Positions 13,154-23,627 of a DNA stretch of 64,000 nt are shown here, piece after piece. Source of the DNA: Tubulanus polymorphus (taxonomy: Eukaryota; Nemertea; Palaeonemertea; Tubulaniformes; Tubulanidae); contig NC_134026.1 in the NCBI RefSeq assembly GCF_964204645.1, positions 25,748,650 through 25,812,649 on the forward strand. Reading direction: 5' to 3'. The notes beneath the pieces were generated by a model. That model was not told the DNA's origin, ran no database searches, and saw only the letters and a list, made by a program, of their open reading frames with translations. Position numbers and translations under genes: made by a program. The number at the start of each line of letters is the position of its first letter. Position 1 is the first letter of the stretch.

Positions 13154-13599
13154 TTTGATGAGTAGTGATTTATCTAAGAAGAAAATTAGAATATGAACAA
13201 TTTAATTCATATGGTTCTGAATGTTGTGACTGACTATTTAGGAGAGAATGGTAAGGGTAGTTGATCAAGACATACCAACGGCAATCGCTTTGGTTATACT
13301 GACTGATGAAACTGAGGGCCATGTCATATATCAGCTGCAGTATTTTGCACCATGCTGTATTTTCAGCAGTCAATCAATAAAAAATTTAATTGAATTGTAA
13401 CTGTGCCACAACACATGGATCGAAGTTAGAACCAGACACTTGACGCGTCATAAACTACACAATCAACCTTCGACTTTTTTAAATCGTGATTAGTATCGCT
13501 CCATAGCTTATTAAACATGTTAACATGTCTGAGACGTACATAATTACCGTTCAATCTGTGTTTAATCGCAAATTCTTCTAAAAATTCTGAAAAATTAAT

Positions 13600-13635
13600 C
13601 CGACATGGGCGCGGCCATCTTATTTGCTGCGGGAT
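13600..13635. promoter_or_regulatory. YY1-like core promoter site between NOP14 and NMNAT
   Basis: The 654-bp gap between the two divergent start codons contains gcggccatctt at 13611-13621, which reads AAGATGGCCGC on the minus strand. This is the YY1-type element often found at housekeeping start sites of animals. It sits in the only GC-rich patch of the gap, as expected for a shared bidirectional promoter. Transcription start sites cannot be read from sequence alone. Confidence 0.5.
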
Positions 13636-13807
13636 GACGATCGTCGACTGTAAATAAATTTCAAATGATAGATTATGACAAAGATTTTACTAGAATTAAC
13701 GAATCATTAAATCTTAGCTTCGTTATTAATTGTCTCTATTTGAAAACAATTAGTGATAATTTATGTTAAATGTTTAATTACAGTCACGTGATATTGATGA
13801 TTCCAAG

Positions 13808-16800
13808 ATGGTGAATAAAGTTGTATTAATCGCTTGTGGATCGTTTAATCCGATCACTATTATGCATCTGAGGATGTTTGGTGAGTATTTGTGAGTTTAG
13901 GGATGTCGTTTGAAGTTTCATGTTTGATTTCAGTTCGGTATCGAGTACGAGAACATTCCAATGTGACGACTGTCTCGTGATTTGTAGTATGGGACATTCA
14001 ATCAAATTCATGACTTTATTGGCATTGCGTTTCAAATGTCAACAGGTACCTGTAGTCTATGCATAAAATACCCAGGCCATATAATATATGCTGATCTTAA
14101 TGTTTCAGAATTAGCCAGGGATGTATTACAGCGAAATGGAAGCTGTAAAGTTATTGCTGGAATAATTTCCCCAGTTAGCGATGGATATGGAAAGAAGGTA
14201 ATTGGATTTGGCTATTCATATTTGTTGCACCGTCACCTACTACTGACAAATGTGTTCATTTTGTTTATCTGAACAGGGTTTAGAGTCTGCAAAACATCGA
14301 TGTGCGATGATTCGTCAAGCATTGAAGTCATCAGATTGGATCAAGTATGCATCTTTCCTGAAGTCATTACTTATAGGCACAAAATTTAGGAATATAAACT
14401 TCAATCCATTTGTCAAATTGTGAATATTGCATTGCAGGTTGGACACGTGGGAATGCGAGCAAGAAAACTGGTCTGAAACAGTGAAGATTCTTCGTTATCA
14501 TAAAAACCGAATTGAAACGCGTTATAACGTGGACAATTCGACGGATGATATCAATTCTGTTATGTCTCCATCCAAACGTAGACGAGTGAACAGAAGTCAA
14601 AGCAATAAAAATAAAAGTAAGCATCAATTTTGATTTATGTCAATGTTTTCAGAATTTTTGGTATAAGTTTCATCATCATTGATTGACTGCAGTTTTCAGC
14701 TCATCATTATCAGCTTCAATGTGTCACTTCGTGTTGCCTACGGCATGCTTACAAATAAGTTTTCATTGTTCTAAAAAACAATTTTGTTTTCAGCAACTGA
14801 TAGTTGTGATTATAGTATTCCTCTGAACATGAACGATAGCGGCAATGTACAACTGAAATTATTATGCGGCGCTGATGTATTAGAATCATTCGCTGTGCCG
14901 GGTCTGTGGTCGGATGACGATGTTAGTTACATTTATTAACAAAAATATAGAAATCTTGAGTGCATCGTGAAATGAATGTATTAATGATGTGTAAATATCT
15001 CTGCAGATGGAAGAGATTGTGAGTAATTTCGGCCTGGTGTGTGTCACCCGTGGCGGAAGCAATATTGAAAAATTCATTTATGAATCTGACATATTATCGA
15101 AATACCGGGTAAATAAATAGCTTTCAGATTTCTCGCGTAAAGTAGCAGTCGTTGTTTTTTCTATGATATGATATGAAATTTGATTGTCTTGTTCTATTTA
15201 TAGGATAATATCACAATTGCAACTGAGTGGATCACAAACGATATTAGCTCAACCAAGATACGGTAAGTTACTTTTCATGAAATTATGATAATTTCAGATG
15301 ACAAGCGCTTGAAGCATGAGTTGGGAAATATTCAAAATATAGTGAACTGCGTCAAATCTAATGACTATTAAACTGGATGCTGCAATACTCGATGGATCAA
15401 ATGTAAACTGTCTTTTGAAATTTCAGGCGGTCATTACGACGAAACGAAAGTGTGAAGTATTTACTACAAGACTCTGTGATAGATTACATTAATAAACATA
15501 ATCTATACAGTGTACCGGACAAGTAAGACTGCATGCTACCATTCGTGTTGCGTCGTCGTTGCGATCCTTATTTACTGTCTGTTCGGCATATATTTTGTAG
15601 AAACATTTACCAAATTGGAGAAAAATCTGATTGTACGATGATTTCTATTTATTTTCATATACATGTACCAGTTCTACAAAAATCCCTGATTTTCACAGAG
15701 GGAGAATAATCGATCTATTGCTGTGTATGTGTATTGAATGTATTTACTTGTGTATTTATTTGTTTGTACGGCAAGAGGGGAAATTTGTATTAAACAAAAA
15801 ACTTATTAAGCTGCCAACAGCCTCTTCAAATGTTGCTTAGCATTTTACATGATTTATACTAGCTGCCTTCAGATTAGGTTCTAATCTCTGATGATAATTG
15901 ATTATTAAGTGTTTTGTTATAAAAGAATAATCGGTATATTGGAAAAATAGATCTGTGAAAACACAATTTGTATTGCGAATTTTATGTTACATTGTCTTTG
16001 CTCAAATATTTGAAAGCCTTTATTCATCATTTCTAAAACGTTCAAAAAGGAGCTTTCATTTAGTAGGTGTGTTTGTTATTTACTCTTTGAATTTGATATA
16101 TTTTGTGATAGAGTAGGTTTTGAAGGCCTCCTGCTTGCAATACAACAATTGTTGAAATATTGTCTCTTAAACATACAACTTGTGCCAGTGAATATTAAAA
16201 TGGTGTTGTCTGGTGAGCTACCGGTATTATCCAAAGTATTGTTAAATTTTTAAGAGTTCATTATCCTTGTATTGTGATGATACAGTTAGTGTCTACAAGT
16301 ATATCTTCCATGTTGGGCTAAGTTTGATACGAGTCTATAGTTTAGTAATTTCATTCATTTTGTATTTGTAGCATAAGATTTACAGTAGAAGGTACTAGGT
16401 TTTGGTTCAAATATAGAAAATTAGTGTTAGTAAAATTAAGCTCACCTAACACAGAATGAAAGCTTTATCACTCAGGTTGAATTACATGCTCATGCAGTAC
16501 AACTAGACAATCTTCTTAGTTGAAGAAGTCTTGTCTTTACTTTCTGCAGTTATCAGTAAAGCGATAACTTATGTATTTATTTGTAATTACATTTTAAGAC
16601 ATAAGGTTTCTTCTCGTATGTGCATGGAAATTGTTTTATTTTATATTTTTATACTGAAATTAAAGACATTTTTACCTTACATATGTGTTATTTCTTTGCT
16701 TTTTTACTTATCGTGATAACTGTAATTTGTTCTTTGATTTATTATCGCTTTTTGGTCGTAACTTTCAGTAAAATGGACTTGTGTTTTTGTGCATGAAATT

Positions 16801-17195
16801 TATGTACTACTCCGATACTCTCTGGATCTACTGCTACCTGCTCATTACTGCTGGAAAATATAGTGCCTTTGTTTCCATTAAACAGCAGGTCCGTGAACCA
16901 CATCACACCATCGCCGAACAGAGATAACGCCCCAGATGTAAATCTGCCTTCAGTAAAACACATTCAGTTTCTGTCTCCATCTCACAGTAGCAGTAACAGT
17001 ACCACAAACAGCCCACCAAGCAACAATGAAACTAGTCCAAACAGTGGATACAGCAGTGGTAACGAGCTGGAAGACAGCGACAACTCGTCTCCAAAAAATA
17101 CACCTCGTAGAAACAACCCTGGCTGTATGACAGATCTCAGTTCTATTGTTCGTCGAGTTAAACGTGTTGCTTTAACTCCTGAAACCTGTGTTTAA
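13808..17195 (+). CDS. NMNAT: Nicotinamide mononucleotide adenylyltransferase (NMNAT)
   Basis: NMNAT joins NMN (or NaMN) and ATP to give NAD (or NaAD), the last step of NAD synthesis. Coding exons: 13808-13880, 14109-14197, 14277-14344, 14438-14616, 14794-14921, 15007-15108, 15204-15262, 15427-15522, 16886-17195. They join in frame to 367 residues. Visible motifs: the nucleotide-binding [10 protein letters not shown] at residues 11-20 with the catalytic His, [38 protein letters not shown], and the C-terminal ISSTKIR at 227-233. A basic patch [10 protein letters not shown] near residue 122, in the same place as the human NMNAT1 nuclear signal, suggests a nuclear form. The last exon adds about 103 Ser/Asn/Pro-rich residues not found in human NMNAT1. 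If intron 8 is retained, the frame ends at once at 15524-15526, giving a 265-residue form close to the usual family length. An AATAAA overlaps the distal stop, and others follow. Confidence 0.93.
15523..16885 (+). other. NMNAT: NMNAT intron 8 / alternative 3' end
   Basis: This is the intron before the long C-terminal exon. Its donor GTAAGA overlaps an in-frame stop: the last codon of exon 8 is AAG at 15521-15523, followed by TAA at 15524-15526. Failure to splice therefore gives a clean short protein with a core-length NMNAT. The 1.36 kb intron otherwise holds only AT-rich sequence with small hydrophobic chance frames (for example 16531-16716). Its acceptor is the tandem acagcag at 16882-16888. 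Confidence 0.6.
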
Positions 17196-18514
17196 ATAAA
17201 ATCCCATTGATGGTGAACAACTCGTGGAAACTCGTTAACAATTGCAAACATTAAGTTCCACTGTAACAACCATGTGCATATTCTAATAAGCTGTTTAACC
17301 ATAGTTAAATGTGAAAAATAGGCTGAAATAGGAATAAGATGAAGGGATATTCTGAAACAAATATCAATGAATGTTCAGTAGGAAAATACTTTCAATGTGC
17401 CATGTTCAATAACTGGTATATAATCTGCTATCTAACATAAATGCTAGATATGAACAAGTATTATATATCTGTATGTGCCTATATGTTCATGTACATGTAT
17501 GTGATGCATGTTATTTAGCCATCTAGATGATGGAAATATAAAAATTGAATCAAGCTATCTATTTCAACAGATTTAAATAAAAAAGACCATATCTCATACC
17601 TTTGATATGGAGGGGAAATACATCATCATACCCCTATTATGAAAGTTAAGTGTAGATAACATAAATTACTGGGATATCATGAATGCTTGCTTTTTAATGG
17701 TGCTATGTATTATATGAGATGAGTACATGTACAGTAAAAATTTAAGTTTATAATTACGGAAGTTTTAATTCCAAGGATTATACATGTATACTACCTGTTA
17801 CTAGCAACAAATGGAAGTTCTTCCAAAGTGTATATACATGTAGCCTAGTTATTAATTATTCTCAGTGTATAGCTACCTCAATAACTTCAGAAAAAAGATA
17901 GTAAATGAATTGTATTCCGATGTCACTAGAGAAAAATATTGGAATAGGTGTGCCATAATATCAATGAAGAGAAGTTTCATATGTAGACTCAAGACGGTGT
18001 ATATTAACTTTTGTGTTCTGTTTCATTAGATATGCATCTGAAAATCAGCCTGGCTTGATAATATTCCCATATAATGTAGCTCAAATATATAAGTCCTATA
18101 TTTCGACAATGTTCTTCCAAACCATGCTTAATGAGTCCCTGTTTCATTGATCAAAGTAAAGTAAGATTCCATTTCATGAATTAGGTTTTCATACATTTTG
18201 TCTATTACGGTACATCTAAAAAATGGATATAATTCCAGTCTAGTTTTACAGTTTTCCTGATGACCTATAGATTGTTACATGACAAATAGAATAATGTTCA
18301 ATTATTCGTTAACAACTCATTTAACATGATGTAATCAATTGTTTGATGCCTGAGTGAAAATGCAATTTACAAGCAATGTTATAAAATTCATATAATTATG
18401 TTTTTGATAATAAAATAATACTGTTAACCAAATCTATCAGTTTATTTCATTGAATACATCTTTTTCATTTTTTTTTGAAGGGACAATACAGAAATACATC
18501 TTTCTCTTAACATT
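17196..18514. other. NMNAT 3'UTR region and convergent poly(A) sites
   Basis: No coding frame is supported here. Plus-strand AATAAA signals occur at 17195-17200, again near 17575, and at 18409-18414. On the minus strand an AATAAA (tttatt at 18441-18446) lies downstream of COMMD8. If the distal NMNAT signal is used, the two convergent transcripts end within tens of bases of each other or overlap. Confidence 0.5.
18409..18446. terminator. Facing poly(A) signals of NMNAT (plus) and COMMD8 (minus)
   Basis: A plus-strand AATAAA lies at 18409-18414 and a minus-strand AATAAA (tttatt) at 18441-18446. They are 26 bases apart and oriented toward each other. Cleavage 10-30 bases downstream of each would make the two 3' ends overlap by a few tens of bases. 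Whether NMNAT uses this distal signal or those near 17200 cannot be told from sequence. Confidence 0.5.
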
Positions 18515-18970
18515 TCAAAATTCAAGATTTTCTAGTGCATTCTCTAAGGCTTTTACTAATTTTCTCATCTGTTCTATATCAAGTTCAATGTTTTGAGAAC
18601 CAGTGGTTAGATCATCTTTTATAAGGAGCTGTATAGTATTAAAAACCTGACTCATGCAGCTCAAACTACTGGTTGATATAACCAATTTAACTTTCCAATC
18701 AAAATCAAGTAGACATCTATTGGAGATGGAGAGAGATGAATTGCTCAGCTCAAGTCGACATTCCTCCTTTCTTGAGAATATTGCATCGAGAATTGGTGTA
18801 TCTAGATAGATGCGGCACATTGCCTGGCTTCAGATTGTACTTTGATATTGCATTTACAACATATTCCAGTGATTCATTTATGTGTAACCATTCGTCGAAT
18901 GTCCAAATATGCGAACAATCAGAATATCCTGGGCCAGCCTTTTCAAGGCAACTATCAATGATTTCATGCA
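18515..18970 (-). CDS. COMMD8: COMMD8-like protein (COMM domain), frame disturbed
   Basis: COMMD proteins form the CCC/Commander complex that recycles endosomal cargo and influences NF-kB signalling. The minus strand encodes HEIIDSCLEKAGPGY and FDEWLHINESLEYVVNAISK, matching the N-terminal half of human COMMD8. It then encodes SRKEECRLELS and the COMM domain start LLDFDWKVKLV, ending in LEIEQ-type heptads and a stop at 18515. The last part aligns without gaps to human COMMD8 over the 34 residues before DFDW. The two halves are in different frames: the first (18750-18971) shifts into the second (18515-18820) near 18820-18830, with about five residues missing relative to human and no plausible intron. 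The 5' end is also unclear: an acceptor-like CTGTAG precedes the first block, and the possible N-terminal peptide at 19000-19070 is in another frame. The gene has a divergent promoter and a poly(A) signal, so it may be functional with sequence errors, or decaying. Confidence 0.7.
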
Positions 18971-19154
18971 CTACAGAAATCTGGAAGTCAATTAATTAGC
19001 TCGACTTTGTTGATCAATTGAAGCTTGTCTAACTTTTTGCCATAGAAAAGTTCATGAAGAGTAGTGAAATATTTATTCTTTGGGATGACACTTCACCAAC
19101 TAAAAGATATTGGCGATTTTTGAACAGTTTGATTGATTCAGGTTGCTGCCAAAC

Positions 19155-19230
19155 AAACAACCCGGAAGTAAATAAACGTCAGAGGGCAGCACTGTCCGGT
19201 CCATGAACCCGGAAATACCGGTTTTCATGC
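19155..19230. promoter_or_regulatory. ETS-like sites in the COMMD8/STARD7 divergent promoter
   Basis: The gap between the COMMD8 5' region and the STARD7 ATG at 19294 holds ccggaagt at 19162-19169, a consensus ETS/GABPA core, and a second weaker cccggaaat about 40 bp further on. Such sites are typical of TATA-less bidirectional promoters that drive housekeeping gene pairs. Confidence 0.45.
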
Positions 19231-19293
19231 TTCGACGCTTATGTTTCGAAAAACTCATATAATTTTACTAAATCGTAAAAAATAGACTCTAAA

Positions 19294-21333
19294 ATGGGTA
19301 CGCCAGGATTCTTTCAGGCAGCTAGGATATTCTTCAGACAAGGGATTATCCATAGAGCTTGTGAGGGGCCACGAATCGACGTCAATTCCAGCGTGAAACA
19401 TTTCTGGGGTAGTTCACATTCGACCTTGACCTCATCTTTAAGAAAATTTGCCAATGCTTTTAATGAAAAATTGAATGTACTCGGAGAAGTGTTCGCAAAA
19501 CAGTGTCACGCGATTGCCGTGCAGCGTGTGCGAAGATCTGCTCAGATTATCAATTTGTACAGCACATTATACAACGAACAATCGCTGGAGCAAATCGTTA
19601 AAAAATTCGGCCATCAATTCTTGCGGAATTCAAAAGGACGGCCGCTATACTTGTTATTTGGTGCATCGCTATTTTCCTGGAATGAAAGTAAAGTCACTGA
19701 TGAAGAATTAAACAGGTAACAATTAAACATTGTAACTTGAATTATTTGAGAATTTGATAGATTTTCCTCTAATCCTGGTAATATTTGGGATTTTCTACAC
19801 TCATAGCTAGCATTTGCCAAGGGCAACTTTCTTCAGGAATCTTACTTGAAACTCACCAGTCGCCACTAAAATGTTGGATGTGCCTGTAGTATGATGATAT
19901 TCGTTCAGTTTTAATAATGCCCGATTTTCAATTGGGAAAATTGAAATATCACCCATGAAATAATTAGGAAAAACTTGGCAATTTTGATTCGTGTAACCGT
20001 GGAAACCGTGTAATATTAATAAATCTTATATTGTAGCTGTGTGGATGATATGAATCACGTCACCGATTTGGAAAGTCAAAAGCTTCACATCCCTGATGAC
20101 AGCAGTAAAGAACCAAACAATAGGAATCAAGATCATTACATGGATCAATGGGAGCTTGTTATCGACCGTGAAAACATAAAACTCTGGCGTCGACCGATTC
20201 AAGACACTTATCTCTATGAGTATAAAGGTAAGATCATAATTTTGCTAAGTGCTGAATATGATTTACTATTGATTAAACATTTGCATCTTCTTTATTGCAG
20301 TGTTTGGAAGGTTCTTTGATATTCCGGCTAAAGCGTTCTACAGTGTACAAGTAAGGGTCAGGTTTCTTGTCCATTTAAATTCACTAGTACTAGTCTAGTA
20401 CTATGTATGATTTTTGTGGCTCTTTCTCCAACGATTAATGTAGGAAGTTTTAATTGTAGGTTGATATAGAATATCGTAAACAGTGGGACAGACTCGTTAT
20501 CGCTCTGGAAACTGTTGATAAAGATGAACAGTCTGGTTGTGAAGTGCTTCATTGGATCACCCATTATCCGGTAAGTTGCTATAAATCATTCTTGAATTTC
20601 TCCAACTCAGACAAGCCGCTGATATGCGTTATGCTTCGTTTTTTTTTGTGACAGTATCCTATGTACAGCCGTGATTACGTTTACATTAGAAGACATCGGG
20701 TGAGTTATCATTGGGGTCGTTGTGAATTGTCAAATAAACACGCGAAGACAAATATCATGATCGAAATGAATGATTTCAGATTGACTATGATAAGAAAGCG
20801 ATGGTTCTGATATCACGTGCTGTAGATCATCCGTGTCGACCCGAATCAAAGAAATATGTCCGCGTTAAAACGTACAGTTCTCAGATGGTGATCAAGCCTC
20901 ATACATCGTTCGATGAGGTATTTTCCCTTACTGAAAAATAACTGCAATGATAATCATGGAAGGGAATGAATTAATCTGTAATTTTGTGTTGTCATCAATT
21001 TCAGAATGGTTTTGATTATATTTTGACGTACCACGACGACCCTAAAGCAGCCTTTCCTTCAGTAGCGTATAACTGGATGGCTTCAACTGGTAATTGTCAA
21101 CTGAATATACTTATAATTAATCACATCATGATGATCCCAGTGTGATAATGTGATACAATGCTGAACTTATTGTTGTCTCTAAAGAATTATTGGGTATAAT
21201 TGTTGTATTTTCAGGTGTACCAGATTTTGTAGACAAACTTCACAATGCAGCAAAGACTCTTCACGAACGAAAGGCCAAGCGATTTAGTCCTCAAAATGAA
21301 ACTACCGATGAAAATATATCATGTTATTCATGA
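19294..21333 (+). CDS. STARD7: STARD7, mitochondrial START-domain phosphatidylcholine carrier
   Basis: STARD7 carries phosphatidylcholine between membranes, chiefly to mitochondria. Coding exons: 19294-19715, 20037-20227, 20301-20350, 20460-20570, 20655-20699, 20780-20917, 21005-21089, 21215-21333. They join in frame to 386 residues (human 370). The N-terminus is Arg-rich and amphipathic with few acidic residues, consistent with a mitochondrial presequence, and is followed by the family block VRRSAQIINLYSTLYNEQS. The START domain runs from about residue 180 (MDQWELVIDRENIKLWRRP) through VFGRFFDI, VDIEYRKQWD, EVLHWITHYPYPMYSRDYVY, VLISRAV, SFDENGFDYILTY to WMASTGVPDFVDKLH, all in the order of the human protein. 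The C-tail is short and polar. The gene is head to head with COMMD8 and convergent with JMJD1C. AATAAA motifs lie near 21507 and 22529. Confidence 0.95.
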
Positions 21334-23627
21334 ATTTCTCAAACTTGGAACCTCCACATGAAATGAACAATTCAATCGCTCTAATATTCGCCGCCAGAGT
21401 AAATGAATATGATATATGAATGTGTGAATTCTATTTTAATATTTCACCGATATACTCTATATAAGTGACTGGCATACGTACAGTGGAAGTGATACTTGAT
21501 TTTAAGTGAAATAAAGCAGTTGTAAGACCCATATATGAAGCAAATTAGATTTGCTATATTATAGGTGGTCACATGTTCATTGATACTTAAACTTTGCTTA
21601 AATGTTTTAGTAGATCAGATGTAGTACACTAGTGCTCTGCCCTCAATCTACAACGCAATCCTTGTTATGTAATCAATTCAATTTGACTAGTTAGTGACTT
21701 TAGACAATGAACATTCATTCAAAACAAATCTTTATTTCTGTGATTTTGCTTGGCATTAGGTTAAATGTGAATAAAATGAATGATTTACAAAGCATTTGAA
21801 TTTACTTATATATTATTGACACGGACTGCATACCTCTTCAGCAAGCGACTCCTCCAAAAGCAGTGCTAATGTTTACATTCCAGTGGTAAAAATGTGTTCA
21901 CAGATATTGCCCTATCATTATTCATGGGGCAGCACTGAACAGCTGAAATTTAACAGCACCTTGCAGGTTTACTGAGGCATACGAGAAATACAGATATGAG
22001 GTGCAGATCCAGAGGGGGTTTGAACCTCCCTTTTCTGACCAAGTGCCCTTTTGAAAATCACATGAAAATTCCAATCGACATTGATCACAGACATAAGTCC
22101 ATAGTACTTATTTAAGCTGTTATATGCACAAAATTTCCCCCCACGAGGCCATCGCGCCTTTGGCGCTCACCGAGACTCCCTCCAAGTGTAATGAAGTGCC
22201 CTTTTCATATGAGGTGAACCCCTCTTTCTCCCAGCCTGGATATCTCAAATTGCATTCATCAATAAACACTGGTTTAAAAGGATAATTGTATCCTAAATGA
22301 TAAGTCGTGGTTATGGAATTGGAATGAGCTAAGGCTGTATCCAGTTTTGTCATTCAGAGTAGTACCATGTTACTCATAGGAGTCAAAATTGGTCCATTTT
22401 TGAATGCATACTACAGAACCTTTGAACTGTTGAACCCATATATATAACTTGTGGTCCATTGAATCTAGAGATTTTATTTAAGTCCTTAGTGTATCTTGAG
22501 TAACCAGTGCAGCGAAGTTTGAGAAAAATAAAGCACTAAGTCATATGTAAATGTACAATGTGATATTGTTTTTTATTAAGAATCGATAGAAGACTAGCCC
22601 ACATACATACAATACATACTAATATCATATAAAAATATTTCTCCTTCATACAGAAATACATAGAAGATGCACGTACATATAATATAATATATATATTCAT
22701 ATATATTGTTAACAATGCCAGCTTTAGAAGTTATACGCACAGATGGACGATGTGTTCTATGCTTATCGCGCCATGGCATCAATTAACATATGTATTCGTT
22801 CTCTATGTATCTGTACATATATATCCATTTAAGTCTGTGGCGACTGCGTTCCATAGCAAACATTTGAACACATAATTTCTGTCAGGAATAATATTAATAA
22901 TAATTACTCATTATGATAATAATATCTTATCTTTATGAAATCTACTTTAGATATTTATCAATCTACCATTCTGAAAAGGAGTGATGACTGCCATGATACA
23001 AAATTATTTACAGATGATTTATTTACAAATGACCCCACATACTATAGCTACATTTTTGGCCTCAAATAAAGGGAGAAAAATTTTCTTTTCGAAAGAATTT
23101 ATAGATTTAAAGCATGAGTGTATGTACAAATTTTGACATATTCCATTCCACGATATAAACATAATCTTATAAGAATTCTTTTTGCCAACAGCAAAAAATA
23201 AACAGAGCCAGGGTCTGCGGACCGTTTTCATATATCACTATGGCTCTAGTTTGTGAGAACAAAACAAAATCATAAAATTTCCGAGACTTTCTAACAAAAG
23301 AATCTGGGACAACAAAACAACAACAATACGTAACAGTGGCTCCTTCAGGTGGAGAATCACAACATTATTTTCTGAATACCACAGCGTCATCATACAGCTA
23401 ACTACACATCAAAAACATGGAGAGCAGAAGACATACGTTCATACTCGAAAATCAAAATTACTCGAAAATCCACCCACAAAATTCACTAAAGTCACTAAAT
23501 TTAGATGGGCACAACACTTTTGTAGTAAGAAATGGTCCAGTTTTTGCCGATAATTGCTGCCTGATTTGACTGAAAGGTACTTGTCACCATGGCAATGCTG
23601 CAACTGGTCGGGTACCATGGCATTAAT
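21334..23627. other. STARD7/JMJD1C convergent 3' region
   Basis: No coding exon is visible. STARD7 poly(A) signals are on plus near 21507 and 22529. A minus-strand AATAAA (tttatt at 22572-22577) could end a JMJD1C 3'UTR of about 1 kb, in which case the transcripts overlap or nearly abut. A GC-richer block around 22000-22246 looks like an inserted repeat and is listed separately. AT dinucleotide runs occur near 22680-22705. Confidence 0.45.
22000..22246. mobile_element. Possible non-autonomous hAT-like element relic
   Basis: The segment opens with gtgcagatccagaggggg and closes with cccagcctggatatct. Both ends echo the GGATCCAG-type termini of common hAT-like elements, in inverted orientation. 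Its interior is GC-richer than the surroundings (for example a run of C followed by acgaggccatcgcgcc), with a local palindrome gcgcctttggcgc. The terminal match is imperfect and no target duplication is obvious, so this is only a suggestion. Confidence 0.3.

Noticed and set aside
16531-16716. 61-codon plus ORF with hydrophobic sequence in NMNAT intron 8
   Set aside because: AT-rich intron sequence; the frame is not in phase with either flanking exon.
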